Assembly (NCBI GenBank): GCA_030145845.1 | Contig: JAIXHJ010000017.1 | Coordinates: 40,878 to 104,877, forward strand | Direction: 5' to 3' | Origin: Pseudomonadota bacterium | GTDB taxonomy: Bacteria; Pseudomonadota; Gammaproteobacteria; Pseudomonadales; Oceanobacteraceae | Length of the DNA: 64,000 nucleotides | Shown: piece after piece, positions 8,515 to 17,359 of the stretch | How positions within the stretch are numbered: the stretch's first letter is position 1 | Layout: each line of letters begins with the position of its first letter | Position numbers and translations under genes: made by a program | The notes under the pieces: model-generated | What the model saw: the letters and a program-made list of their open reading frames with translations, nothing else | Told to the model about the DNA's origin: nothing | Databases searched by the model: none

Positions 8515-9726
8515 ATGAGCGAATATTCCATTTTCACCTCTGAATCTGTATCAGAAGGCCATCCGGATAAAGTGGCCGACCAGATTTCTGACGCCGTGCT
8601 TGATGCCATTATTGCCCGCGATCCCTACGCCCGCGTGGCGGTGGAAACCCTGGTCAAAACCGGTATGGCGGTTGTCGCCGGCGAGCTGACCACCTCCTGC
8701 TATGTGGATCTGGAAGATATTGTCCGTAACGTGATTACCGGTATCGGCTACGACAGCTCCGACGTCGGTTTCGACGGTGCCACCTGTGCCGTGCTGAACG
8801 GTATCGGCAAACAGTCGGTGGATATCAACATGGGCGTGGACCGCGCCAGACCGGAAGATCAGGGTGCCGGCGACCAGGGCCTGATGTTCGGTTATGCCAC
8901 CAACGAAACCCCGAATCTGATGCCGGCGCCGGTGTACTACGCCCACCTGCTGGTGCAGCGCCAGTCGGAACTGCGCCGTAACGGCACCCTGCCGTGGCTG
9001 CGTCCGGATGCCAAATCCCAGGTCACCATCAACTGGGAAAGCGGCCAGCCGAAAGTGGATGCCGTGGTGCTCTCAACCCAGCATGACCCGTCCATCAGCC
9101 TAGACGACCTGCGCGACGCCGTACTGACTGAAATCATCAGACCGGTACTGCCGGCAGAATGGCTGCACGAAGGCACCCTGTACCACATCAACCCGACCGG
9201 CAACTTCGTTATCGGTGGGCCGGTGGGCGACTGTGGTCTGACCGGCCGTAAGATCATCGTCGATACTTATGGTGGTATGGCACGCCACGGCGGCGGCGCT
9301 TTCTCCGGCAAGGATCCGTCCAAGGTTGACCGTTCTGCCGCTTACATGGGGCGTTATGTGGCCAAGAACGTCGTCGCCGCCGGTCTGGCTGACCGCTGTG
9401 AGATTCAGGTGTCTTATGCCATTGGTGTGGCGGAGCCGACCTCAATATCAGTGAACACCTTCGGTACCGGCAGGATCACAGATCAGGCGCTGGCCAAAGT
9501 GATCCGCGACGTGTTCGACCTGCGTCCGTACGCCATTCAGAACCAGCTGGAACTGCTGAATCCTATGTATCAGCTGACAGCCGCTTACGGTCACTTCGGC
9601 CGTGAACCGTTTGAATATACTTACCACTATTCAGAAAACGGCGAACAGAAGAGCAAAACCTTTACGGCCTTTACCTGGGAACGCACCGACAAGGTGGATG
9701 CCCTGCAGGCCGCAGCAGGTCTCTGA
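8515..9726 (+). CDS. metK: S-adenosylmethionine synthetase
   Basis: A 403-residue enzyme that makes SAM from methionine and ATP, releasing phosphate and pyrophosphate. The start region [20 protein letters not shown] and the later [19 protein letters not shown] and [12 protein letters not shown] segments are the classic MetK ATP- and metal-binding motifs. Length is within the normal range. GAGGG lies 8 bases ahead of the ATG. It is the second gene of the SahR-headed operon and feeds methyl transfer whose by-product is handled by AhcY next door. Confidence 0.97.
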   Translation: MSEYSIFTSESVSEGHPDKVADQISDAVLDAIIARDPYARVAVETLVKTGMAVVAGELTTSCYVDLEDIVRNVITGIGYDSSDVGFDGATCAVLNGIGKQSVDINMGVDRARPEDQGAGDQGLMFGYATNETPNLMPAPVYYAHLLVQRQSELRRNGTLPWLRPDAKSQVTINWESGQPKVDAVVLSTQHDPSISLDDLRDAVLTEIIRPVLPAEWLHEGTLYHINPTGNFVIGGPVGDCGLTGRKIIVDTYGGMARHGGGAFSGKDPSKVDRSAAYMGRYVAKNVVAAGLADRCEIQVSYAIGVAEPTSISVNTFGTGRITDQALAKVIRDVFDLRPYAIQNQLELLNPMYQLTAAYGHFGREPFEYTYHYSENGEQKSKTFTAFTWERTDKVDALQAAAGL

Positions 9727-9736
9727 TCGTTTATCC

Positions 9737-9759
9737 ACAGGGCAGCCGGGCTGCCCTGT
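9737..9759 (+). other. 10-bp hairpin between metK and ahcY
   Basis: ACAGGGCAGC (9737-9746) and GCTGCCCTGT (9750-9759) are perfect complements around CGG. No U-tract follows, so it is unlikely to stop all transcription. It may be a partial attenuator or an mRNA-stability or processing element setting the metK:ahcY ratio. It does not match the SAH riboswitch consensus as far as I can see. Confidence 0.5.
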
Positions 9760-9807
9760 TCACCCATATTCCGGTGGCACCGTCCACCCGCAGACTCCGG
9801 AGTTACC

Positions 9808-11190
9808 ATGAGCGAATTTACCGATTATAAAGTTGCCGACATCAGCCTGGCCGGCTGGGGCCGCAAGGAAATTGACATTGCTGAAGGCGAAATGCCGGCC
9901 CTGATGGCCCTGCGCCGTAAGTACAAAGATGCGCAGCCGCTGGCCGGCGCAAAAATCATGGGCTGTATCCACATGACCATTCAGACGGCCGTGCTGATTG
10001 AGACACTGGTGGATCTGGGTGCCGAAGTGCGCTGGTCTTCCTGCAACATTTTCTCCACTCAGGATCACGCCGCTGCGGCCATCGCCGCCGCCGGCATTCC
10101 GGTATTTGCCTGGAAGGGTGAAACCGAGGAAGAATTCCTGTGGTGTATCGAACAGACCATCCGTGCGGAAAAAGACGCCGATGCCATCTGGGACGCCAAC
10201 ATGATTCTCGACGACGGTGGCGACCTGACCGAGATGGTGCACAATAAATTCCCGCAGCTGCTGGAAAAAATCCACGGTATCTCCGAAGAAACCACCACTG
10301 GTGTGCACCGTCTGCTGGATATGCTAAAAAAAGGCGAACTGAAAGTACCGGCGATCAACGTCAACGACTCAGTCACCAAATCCAAAAATGACAACAAATA
10401 CGGCTGCCGTCATTCCCTGAACGACGCCATCAAGCGCGGTACCGACCACCTGCTGAGCGGTAAAAAAGCGCTGGTCATCGGTTATGGCGATGTGGGTAAA
10501 GGCTCCGCGGCTTCCCTGCGCCAGGAAGGTATGATTGTGAAGGTCACGGAAGTCGATCCGATCTGTGCCATGCAGGCCTGCATGGACGGTTACGAAGTGG
10601 TTTCCCCTTACGTTGACGGCATCAACACCGGCACGCCGGAAGGTATCAACAAAACCCTGCTGGCCAACACCGACCTGCTCGTCACCACCACAGGTAACGT
10701 TAATGTGTGTGACAAATACATGCTGCAGGCACTGAAAAGCGGCGCCGTCGTGTGCAACATCGGCCACTTCGATAATGAAATCGATACTGCCTTTATGCGC
10801 CAGAGCTGGGAGTGGGAAGAAGTTAAACCACAGGTGCATAAAGTGGTACGCAACAAAGACACCAACGACCACCTGATCCTGCTGTCAGAAGGCCGTCTGG
10901 TGAATCTGGGCAACGCCACCGGTCACCCGTCACGTATCATGGATGGCTCATTCGCCAACCAGGTTCTGGCACAGATCTATCTGTATGAGCGTAAGTTCGC
11001 CGACCTGATGGAAGCCGAGAAAAAAGAAAGCGTATACGTGAAAGTCCTGCCGAAAAAACTGGACGAAGAAGTGGCCAAAGACATGGTGGAAGGTTTCGGT
11101 GGTGTGATCACCAAACTGACCCCAAAACAGGCTGAGTACATCGACGTTGATGTCGACGGCCCGTACAAGCCGGAATCCTACAAGTACTGA
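9808..11190 (+). CDS. ahcY: S-adenosylhomocysteine hydrolase
   Basis: A 460-residue cytosolic NAD-dependent enzyme that splits SAH into adenosine and homocysteine and so relieves product inhibition of methyltransferases. Visible motifs are [17 protein letters not shown] in the substrate domain, [20 protein letters not shown], and the Rossmann glycine motif [12 protein letters not shown]. The C-terminus ends with the typical [14 protein letters not shown] is 6 bases before the ATG. It sits third in the sahR operon, between the SAM-forming and methyl-folate-forming enzymes. Confidence 0.97.
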   Translation: MSEFTDYKVADISLAGWGRKEIDIAEGEMPALMALRRKYKDAQPLAGAKIMGCIHMTIQTAVLIETLVDLGAEVRWSSCNIFSTQDHAAAAIAAAGIPVFAWKGETEEEFLWCIEQTIRAEKDADAIWDANMILDDGGDLTEMVHNKFPQLLEKIHGISEETTTGVHRLLDMLKKGELKVPAINVNDSVTKSKNDNKYGCRHSLNDAIKRGTDHLLSGKKALVIGYGDVGKGSAASLRQEGMIVKVTEVDPICAMQACMDGYEVVSPYVDGINTGTPEGINKTLLANTDLLVTTTGNVNVCDKYMLQALKSGAVVCNIGHFDNEIDTAFMRQSWEWEEVKPQVHKVVRNKDTNDHLILLSEGRLVNLGNATGHPSRIMDGSFANQVLAQIYLYERKFADLMEAEKKESVYVKVLPKKLDEEVAKDMVEGFGGVITKLTPKQAEYIDVDVDGPYKPESYKY

Positions 11191-11259
11191 ACCCCTGCCG
11201 TCCGTGGCGCAGGCCTGCAACTGCAGGCCGCCGCCAGAGGCGCAGACCAGGATAATAAT

Positions 11260-12084
11260 ATGACGACCCTGAGTTTCGAATTCTTCCCGACCAAAACCGA
11301 CGACGGTACCGAAAAACTGCTGACAGTACGCGACGAACTGGCGGCCTATAATCCGGAGTTTTTCTCGGTCACTTACGGTGCCGGCGGCTCCACCCGCGAC
11401 CGTACCTATGCCATCGTCGACGCCATTCAGCAACGTGGTATTGCCGCGGCTCCGCACCTGTCGTGCGTGGGTGACAGCAAGGCGGAAATCCGTGACCTGC
11501 TGCTGCGCTACAAAGAAATCGGTATTAACCGTATCGTGACCCTCCGTGGTGACCTGCCATCCGGCGCCGGCCTGGCCAGCAGTGAACTGCGTCACGCCAA
11601 CGAACTGGTGGAATTTATCCGCGAAGAAACCGGTGACCACTTCACACTGGAAGTCGCCGCTTACCCGGAAATGCACCCACAGGCCCCCAACTTCGAGAAG
11701 GACCTGGAGAACTTTGTCCGCAAAGTGAAGGCCGGGGCTGACAGCGCCATCACCCAGTATTTCTTCAATGCCGACAGCTATTTCTACTTTGTCGACCGTG
11801 TCCGTGCCATGGGCGTGGATATCCCGGTAATTCCGGGCATTATGCCGATCACCAACTACAGCAAACTGGCCCGTTTCTCCGACGGTTGTGGTGCTGAGAT
11901 CCCGCGCTGGATCCGTAAACAGCTGGAAGCCTACGGTGATGACTCCGCCAGTATTGTGCAATTCGGTGAAGAAGTGATTACCGACATGTGCCGTAAACTG
12001 CTGAACGGCGGCGCACCCGGGCTGCACTTCTACACACTGAACCAGTCCGGGCCCAGCCTGGCAGTGTGGAAAAATCTGATCTGA
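11260..12084 (+). CDS. metF: 5,10-methylenetetrahydrofolate reductase
   Basis: A 274-residue flavoprotein that reduces 5,10-methylene-THF to 5-methyl-THF, the methyl donor for homocysteine remethylation. It begins with the family pattern SFEFFPTKTDDGTEKL and contains VTYGAGGSTRDRT and later KAGADSAITQYFFNADSYF, both typical of bacterial MetF. It is slightly shorter than the E. coli enzyme. The AGGATAATAAT before the ATG gives a ribosome site. It closes the sahR-metK-ahcY-metF operon. No methionine synthase is in the window. Confidence 0.95.
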   Translation: MTTLSFEFFPTKTDDGTEKLLTVRDELAAYNPEFFSVTYGAGGSTRDRTYAIVDAIQQRGIAAAPHLSCVGDSKAEIRDLLLRYKEIGINRIVTLRGDLPSGAGLASSELRHANELVEFIREETGDHFTLEVAAYPEMHPQAPNFEKDLENFVRKVKAGADSAITQYFFNADSYFYFVDRVRAMGVDIPVIPGIMPITNYSKLARFSDGCGAEIPRWIRKQLEAYGDDSASIVQFGEEVITDMCRKLLNGGAPGLHFYTLNQSGPSLAVWKNLI

Positions 12085-12354
12085 TTGCTGTGCATATTTC
12101 CCTATTCATGCTGGCCCATGCCGGCATGTATAAGGGGAAAATACCTTCATCTGACTCACCCCCTATACCCCTCTCAGCTGGTCACAGCAGAACGTGCCTT
12201 TGCCAAACAGTCTGCAGCATCTTATTATTCACCCCTGATTAATATTCCAGGCGAAGATAGCTCAATAAAGACTCAGCCATTAAAACAGATGGCAGAATAA
12301 GTCATAACCAACATCAGAGCATCAGAAACTAATATATCAACAAAGAGTCAGGCG
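12085..12354. other. 270-bp non-coding gap with a long imperfect hairpin after metF
   Basis: CATGCTGGC (12107-12115) and GCCGGCATG (12120-12128) form a 9-bp stem with one G-U pair, extended by TTTCCC (12097-12102) against GGGAAA (12135-12140). This could terminate the met operon although no U-tract follows. The rest becomes A/T-rich and marks the edge of the glycan island. I see no convincing gene in it. Confidence 0.45.
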
Positions 12355-13287
12355 ATGAAAAATATTGAAAAGAAAATTGAAAGTCTGATCAAAAAAAGTA
12401 AAAAAATAAAAAGCCTGACAAAGATCCGCCGTTCATCCATAAAAGCTTTCAAAGAAAAGCACGGTTATAAGCCTGATTTAAACACCCCTAAAAGCTTTAA
12501 TGAGAAGCTGCTTTTCAGAAAACTGAACCAGAGAAGTATACTCAGAAGTTTCAGTAAATATGCCTGCAAATATTCAGCCAGAGAATATGTAAAAAGCAAA
12601 ACAGGACCTGAATACCTGGTCCCGCTTATCACTGTAGTCAACACACCTGAAGAGTTCAGCCTCAGCTCTCTGCCGCAGAAATTCATAATGAAAGCCACAC
12701 ATGGCAGCGGCTGGAACTATATAGTCAGAGATAAGACTGCAGAAAATGAAGCACAACTGAAACACCTGATTGAGGCCTGGCTGTCCTGTAACTACTCATT
12801 GAACTTCACCGGTGAATCGCAATACGAAGATATACAGCCAAGAGTCGTTATTGAAGAGCTGCTCACCGATGAATCAGGAAGAGTCCCTCAGGACCTGAGG
12901 TTTCATTGTTTTGGTAAAGGTGGAAAGCAGAAAATCGTCATTCAGGTCGATTCGTCCAGAGATGAGGAGATAACCCGTTCTCATTTTGACGAAAACTGGA
13001 ATGAACTGGATGTTGCGATCAAATATCCAAGGCCGGATGCTCCACCTCCAAAGCCAGGAAACCTGGACAGTCTTTTAACGGTTGCAAAATCAATATCCTC
13101 TGAATTTGATTACTCCCGGGTAGACCTGTATTCCCTTGGAGATAAAATCTACTTTGGTGAAATCACTTTCCTTCCTATCAATGCCCAGGGAAAGTTCACG
13201 CCGTCCACAATGGACTTTACTTTCGGTGGATGGCTGTCCGGTTTCAATCTGACCAAAGACCCTCTGCTGAAAAGATATATACGGTAA
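12355..13287 (+). CDS. TupA-like ATP-grasp protein, surface-polysaccharide associated
   Basis: A 310-residue protein resembling the TupA-like ATP-grasp family often found in capsule and exopolysaccharide loci. Supporting segments are HGYKPDLNTPKSFNEKLLFR at the start, the ATP-contact pattern FIMKATHGSGWNYIVRDK, a middle ELLTDESGRVPQDLRFHCFG, and FGEITFLP near the end, which supplies acidic metal-binding positions. Members are thought to attach an amino acid or similar acid to a glycan through an amide bond; the substrate here is unknown. The N-terminus is very lysine-rich. The codons are rich in AGA, ATA and AAA, unlike the flanking metF and chp genes, suggesting transfer. Confidence 0.75.
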   Translation: MKNIEKKIESLIKKSKKIKSLTKIRRSSIKAFKEKHGYKPDLNTPKSFNEKLLFRKLNQRSILRSFSKYACKYSAREYVKSKTGPEYLVPLITVVNTPEEFSLSSLPQKFIMKATHGSGWNYIVRDKTAENEAQLKHLIEAWLSCNYSLNFTGESQYEDIQPRVVIEELLTDESGRVPQDLRFHCFGKGGKQKIVIQVDSSRDEEITRSHFDENWNELDVAIKYPRPDAPPPKPGNLDSLLTVAKSISSEFDYSRVDLYSLGDKIYFGEITFLPINAQGKFTPSTMDFTFGGWLSGFNLTKDPLLKRYIR

Positions 13288-13379
13288 GACATACCTGATC
13301 AGGCCCATGCAGGGAAGACCCGGATCTTCCCGTCCCTGAAAACCGTTACCATCAGACCAGCAGGCACCACAGCCGGATT

Positions 13380-13415
13380 GGGGATAAGCAACATGCCAAA
13401 GTGGCAATAATCCCC
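13380..13415 (+). other. two-part stem-loop upstream of the sialyltransferase-like gene
   Basis: GGGGAT (13380-13385) pairs with ATCCCC (13410-13415), and inside it TGCCA (13394-13398) pairs with TGGCA (13402-13406) around AAG. The element ends 37 bp before the start codon. It may be a leader structure or an operator; function is not known. Confidence 0.4.
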
Positions 13416-13452
13416 TACAATCTGTCCGACTGACTAAGTGCGGAGTACAACA

Positions 13453-14547
13453 ATGGCTGCAGAGCTGTATCTGGCCTCAACCCCCCTGCATATCCTCAAT
13501 GCGGTGGCCATCGCCAGCACCCGGAGTGCTGATGCCTGGCTGCTGCTGATTGACCAGCAAGAGGTCGAAAGCAACCATTACTTCCGTATTCTGTCGGACA
13601 TGCCGGACAGCCCGTTTGCCGGTCAGCATATCTTTCCCGGCCGAATCAAAGGCCACCGCGCCAAGCTGAAAAGCCGCCGCGAGACCTTTGCCCGTATCGA
13701 CGATATTGTCGCGCAGCTCGCGCCAAAGGTGATTTACACCGGTAATGACCGGCGTATCGAGTTCCAGTATGCGATGCACAGCTGCCAGTGCCAGCACGGT
13801 AGTATTCCCCGTGGCGTGTACATGGATGAAGGCACTTTCACTTACGTCGGGCGGAAAGACTCCACCTCATTTTCCGATCAGTATGTGGATAACCTGCTGA
13901 AGAAGCTGACCTACGGGCTGTGGTGGAAGAACCCCGTGACCATCGGGGGCTCCGCCTGGATCAGTGATGTCTACGCCGCCTTCCCTGAACTGGTACACCC
14001 GCTACTGCAGACAAAGACCCTGCACCCGTTACAGCCTCTGTACAACAGTAACGCAACCGTAAAGTCCTTCTGCCGCCAGCTGGCCTCTTATTTTTCTGCC
14101 CCGGCCAATGGTATAGCAGAGCTGGATTGTGTCCTGACCCTGCCTCACGAATCCATTATTGAACGCATCCCCGGCTACAAAGAGGCTATGCTCAGCGTTG
14201 TTGGGCAGCTGCAGTCCGCCGGCCTCAACACCGGGGTCAAATACCATCCACGTAATCAGAACCCTGACATTCTCAACGCCGAAAGCCTGCCGGGCTTCAG
14301 TCTTCTGCCGCACAGAATCCCCTTTGAGGCCCTGCTGCCGCTGCTCAGGGATGATGTCATCATTGTTGGTGACGTCTCATCCACCCTGATTAACAGCCGC
14401 TGGCTCAAGCCGACGGCCCATCTGCTGTCCGTTGCGAACCCGGAAGTGCCACTGTATGAAGAGTTCTGCGCCCTGTTCCATAAGCTGGACGTGGAAGTAA
14501 CCGACAGCAGCCATATAACAAACGCGCTGCAAAGAACGCTCAGTTAA
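13453..14547 (+). CDS. sialyltransferase/polysialyltransferase-like GT-B glycosyltransferase
   Basis: A 364-residue protein beginning AELYLASTPLHILNA, as in bacterial sialyltransferases. It carries the three short motifs of that superfamily: D/E-D/E-G (D125-E126-G127 in YMDEGTF), HP (H265-P266 in KYHPR) and the serine motif (S309-S310 in GDVSSTLI). These bind and activate a CMP-nonulosonate donor, so the enzyme probably adds sialic acid or a relative such as legionaminic or pseudaminic acid, or Kdo. I chose ATG at 13453 because GGAG lies 7 bases upstream; a GTG at 13438 is in frame. No CMP-sugar synthesis genes are in the window. Confidence 0.7.
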   Translation: MAAELYLASTPLHILNAVAIASTRSADAWLLLIDQQEVESNHYFRILSDMPDSPFAGQHIFPGRIKGHRAKLKSRRETFARIDDIVAQLAPKVIYTGNDRRIEFQYAMHSCQCQHGSIPRGVYMDEGTFTYVGRKDSTSFSDQYVDNLLKKLTYGLWWKNPVTIGGSAWISDVYAAFPELVHPLLQTKTLHPLQPLYNSNATVKSFCRQLASYFSAPANGIAELDCVLTLPHESIIERIPGYKEAMLSVVGQLQSAGLNTGVKYHPRNQNPDILNAESLPGFSLLPHRIPFEALLPLLRDDVIIVGDVSSTLINSRWLKPTAHLLSVANPEVPLYEEFCALFHKLDVEVTDSSHITNALQRTLS

Positions 14548-14802
14548 GCCCCGCTCCTTTCTCCTCGACAGTCACAGCAGGTCCTGCTGTGACCTGCTCT
14601 ACTCACTCTCTGGCTTCCTTAACAAACACGCCGTTGTCACATAACTGTCGTCTGTTATTTGTACTATGATAAATAACAACAGTTTGTTCCATATTTGAGA
14701 CCATTCAAGGGATTGCTATCTTAAGGCTGTTTTAAGACTCGCTTAAGGTTTGGTTATTACTATGCACGGACAGTCAACCAGTACTGAACACAGGTGAGTA
14801 TC
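14548..14802. other. 255-bp gap with a palindromic hairpin and an A/T-rich inverted repeat
   Basis: GTCACAGCAGG (14571-14581) and CCTGCTGTGAC (14583-14593) form a near-perfect palindrome that could terminate the preceding gene, without a U-tract. TGTTATTT (14653-14660) and AAATAACA (14671-14678) form an 8-bp inverted repeat around 10 bases, a candidate operator for the GT2 gene. Flanking AACAAAC (14621-14627) and GTTTGTT (14682-14688) are also complementary. No gene is visible. Confidence 0.45.
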
Positions 14803-15663
14803 ATGCGTCTGGCAATGAACCTTCTGATCAAGAACGAAGCCGATATTATTGAAGACAACATCCGCTTCCATGCCCGCCAGGGGGTGGACTGCTTTGTGGT
14901 TATGGATAACGGCTCCGACGATGGTACCCGGGATATTGTCAGCGCACTGCAGCAGGAATTTGATATCCACCTGATTGACCGGCCGGAGCTTGATTACCAG
15001 CAGAGCAACTGGAAAACCGAAATGGCGAAAATATCCCGCAGCCGCCTGGGCGCGGACTGGAGTATTGCCAACGATGCTGACGAATTCTGGGTCGCTGCGG
15101 ATGGCAACCTGAAGCACGATATAACCCGCTGGGGTTCCATTGTTTACTGCAAACGTATCAATATGATCCCGGACGAATCCTTCCACTCTGATAAATTCCA
15201 CTACCTGGACTCACCTTACCGGGTCAACCTGCCGATTCTGAGCAAGGGCTGCAATCTGGTCGAGAATGCCAATCTGTCGATCATGCTGGGTAATATCAAC
15301 GGCAAAGTGATGGTCAACAATCATGGCCTGCTGAGAGTGAAAGGCGGTAACCACCGCGCCTGGCACCTGTGGGGACAACTGAACCAGAAGGAAAGCCAGA
15401 ACACAGCCGTATTCCACTTTCCTATCCGTTCAAAGGAAGGCTTTATCCGTAATGTCGAAAACCGTGCCCGACTGCTGGATAAAGGCGTGCGGAAAATGGG
15501 GGATCACTACCGCCGCTGGGTCAAACTCTACAAAGATAACCGCATAGAAGAAGAACTGGAGCGCCTGACGCTTTCTGCCAATGATGCCCGCACACTGACC
15601 AAATTCGGCGTTGTCACCAGAGATACTTCCGTCGGTTCCCGCATCCGCGCCCAGCTCGGCTGA
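14803..15663 (+). CDS. family 2 glycosyltransferase (Glyco_tranf_2_4 type)
   Basis: A 286-residue GT-A-fold glycosyltransferase. It starts with NLLIKNEADIIEDNIRFH and VVMDNGSDDGTRDIV, the nucleotide-sugar site of this group, and has the metal-binding D-A-D at residues 91-93 (ANDADEFW). The C-terminal third is basic and helical, as in proteins acting on membrane-linked acceptors. AGGTGA upstream supports ATG at 14803 over the GTG at 14794. Donor and acceptor are unknown; context suggests assembly of a surface glycan. It appears to be transcribed alone, with 255 bp before and 393 bp after. Confidence 0.82.
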   Translation: MRLAMNLLIKNEADIIEDNIRFHARQGVDCFVVMDNGSDDGTRDIVSALQQEFDIHLIDRPELDYQQSNWKTEMAKISRSRLGADWSIANDADEFWVAADGNLKHDITRWGSIVYCKRINMIPDESFHSDKFHYLDSPYRVNLPILSKGCNLVENANLSIMLGNINGKVMVNNHGLLRVKGGNHRAWHLWGQLNQKESQNTAVFHFPIRSKEGFIRNVENRARLLDKGVRKMGDHYRRWVKLYKDNRIEEELERLTLSANDARTLTKFGVVTRDTSVGSRIRAQLG

Positions 15664-16056
15664 CACCTTCCCGATAAGCAAGTCTGCCTGCCGGGATTCC
15701 CTCGCCTGGCAGATACAGTACCTGCTCAGATCCTTAATCTTCAGCCTCCGGTTCCGTAATTACCAACACCGGACACGCCCGGCGGTCTTTCTCCTTCAGT
15801 CATTCAGTTCCATCATAACTCTGGAGTATTTATTTCCGATCAGGAATAAATAGCTGGCTACCCACCAGTATTTCAGGTTAGCCGCCTTATAAAAGAGATA
15901 ATCCAGGCTGATTCAGGTCAAGCGTTCCATTTGTAAGACAATAAGTCCCGATGGGGTATGTCCACCAGTTATCACAAATAGTTTACAATCTCATGTCAGT
16001 TATCAGTCCGATCAGATGATAGCTGCCTGATCTGTTTGTGACCCGGATACCTGCTT
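15664..16056. other. 393-bp intergenic region in the glycan island
   Basis: I find no gene here. It holds an A/T-rich hairpin with arms TATTTATT (15827-15834) and AATAAATA (15845-15852), a direct repeat CAGTTATCA at 15966-15974 and 15997-16005 spaced 31 bp (about three helix turns), and a hairpin GATCAG/CTGATC at 16010-16032 just before the kinase-like gene. TACAAT at 15984-15989 is a possible -10 box without a clear -35. Confidence 0.4.
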
Positions 16057-16773
16057 GTGCTACGAAAAATTACTTTGATTGATAACGATATCCCGCAACT
16101 GTTTGCCCGTATATATAAAGGGCCGGAGCAGTATGACGGCGACTGCAGGGCGGAATCCATCCTCGAAGAGAGACGCCCCTCCCTGCTGACACTGACACAC
16201 AATGGTGAACGGGTACTGAAACTGATCAAACCCCGGACCTGGCATGAATACTTCAAGCTGTTCTGGTTTCACAGCCGTGTATCCAAAGAGATTAAAGGCA
16301 ACCGCACCCTTGCATCCATTGGATTGCGGACTCCCACAATCTACGAAGCAGGGATATCCATATTTCCGGCACGTGATTTCCGTTATATCGGCTACTACTG
16401 TATGGAAAATCTGAGCAGTGCCGGCTATCAGGAAGTCTACCGCTACTATAAATCACTGGACGATAATTCTGAACTCAGGGCCAGAATCACTGAAAATCTC
16501 ATCCATGATCTGCTGGAAATGCGACGGCATTCAATTGTATTTTCAGACCTGCACCTGAACAATGTCTTTGCTGATGAGCAGGGGAAAATCTGCTGGATTG
16601 ACACCGGGATCATCAAATTCCGTTCAGACTCATCAGCCAGATTCAGAAAAAAATATGACCAGTCAGTGATCCGGTTGCTTGATTTCTACCGCAGTGAAAA
16701 AGTCATGACGGATCAGGAAAAGCAGCTTGTCAGACAACAATGTCTGTTTTCTGACCAGTCCGGGCAGAAATAA
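16057..16773 (+). CDS. WaaP/InaA-like small kinase-fold protein
   Basis: A 238-residue protein with a protein-kinase-like catalytic loop SDLHLNN (D164 and N169) and a WIDTG metal-binding motif (D182) in place of DFG. These match the lipopolysaccharide kinase group (WaaP, KdkA, InaA), which phosphorylates core-sugar residues at the inner membrane face. A lysine in RVLKLIKP (about residue 55) is the likely ATP-binding lysine. Start is GTG at 16057 with only a weak GGA upstream; no better start is visible. It is followed after 1 nt by a second kinase-like gene. The substrate is probably a sugar of the local glycan, by inference. Confidence 0.7.
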   Translation: MLRKITLIDNDIPQLFARIYKGPEQYDGDCRAESILEERRPSLLTLTHNGERVLKLIKPRTWHEYFKLFWFHSRVSKEIKGNRTLASIGLRTPTIYEAGISIFPARDFRYIGYYCMENLSSAGYQEVYRYYKSLDDNSELRARITENLIHDLLEMRRHSIVFSDLHLNNVFADEQGKICWIDTGIIKFRSDSSARFRKKYDQSVIRLLDFYRSEKVMTDQEKQLVRQQCLFSDQSGQK

Positions 16774-16774
16774 G

Positions 16775-17359
16775 ATGACCGAAACCATACAGCTGTCAGA
16801 CACGCTACTGCTGGGAAAAGGGCGGGACAGAGCCTGCTACCGGCACCCGGATAATGATGACATGTGCATCAAGGTCGCACTGCGCCCGGAGAAGCAGACC
16901 CGGCGTGAAAAGGCCTATTTCCGCTATCTTAAACAACAAGGCAGGGATCTGAGCCTGCTCACACCCTACTTGGGCACGATCAATACCAACCTTGGCCCCG
17001 GAGCCCTCTATCCCAGAGTCTACAACGCAGATGGCAGTGAGTCTTACAATCTGACTGAAGCTATCCGCAAAAACCTGCTGGATGACAACACAATTGATAC
17101 CGGAATCCGGACACTGAAACAGTATCTGCTGGATAACTGCATCTGCGTAAGAGACATCAGCCCTTCCAATATCATGTGCCGCCGAACAGAGAAGAAGATA
17201 GTTTTTATTATTGTTGATGGCGTAACTAACCCGGGGATTAATCCCTTGAATATACGCCTGCGTGCTTTGGTTAGAAAATCGATCAATGAGGCCTGGTTCA
17301 GTCTTGAAGCAAAAATCAACCGCCTGCGGCAGGAGCATCAGCATTTTTCAGAGAAATGA
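16775..17359 (+). CDS. YrbL-family protein (kinase-like fold)
   Basis: A 194-residue member of the YrbL family, named after the PhoP-regulated E. coli protein. The glycine-rich start LLLGKGRDRACYRHPDN and CIKVAL (likely ATP lysine) are characteristic. DISPSNI (D127, N132) resembles a kinase catalytic loop and IIVDGV resembles the metal-binding motif. Its start lies 2 nt after the stop of the WaaP-like gene with poor ribosome-site match, so translational coupling is likely. Biochemical activity of YrbL proteins is not established to my knowledge. The last 44 nt overlap the convergent polymerase gene. Confidence 0.75.
   Translation: MTETIQLSDTLLLGKGRDRACYRHPDNDDMCIKVALRPEKQTRREKAYFRYLKQQGRDLSLLTPYLGTINTNLGPGALYPRVYNADGSESYNLTEAIRKNLLDDNTIDTGIRTLKQYLLDNCICVRDISPSNIMCRRTEKKIVFIIVDGVTNPGINPLNIRLRALVRKSINEAWFSLEAKINRLRQEHQHFSEK

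Noticed and set aside
9727..9807. SAH riboswitch before ahcY
   Set aside because: I could not match the known consensus; the region only contains a simple 10-bp hairpin.
12085..12300. 71-codon open frame starting with TTG right after metF
   Set aside because: It has no ribosome site, an atypical start and no recognisable domain, and it begins exactly at the metF stop and covers a hairpin.
12300..16056. JUMPstart/ops element for RfaH in the glycan island
   Set aside because: No GGCGGTAG-type sequence was found upstream of the island genes that I inspected.
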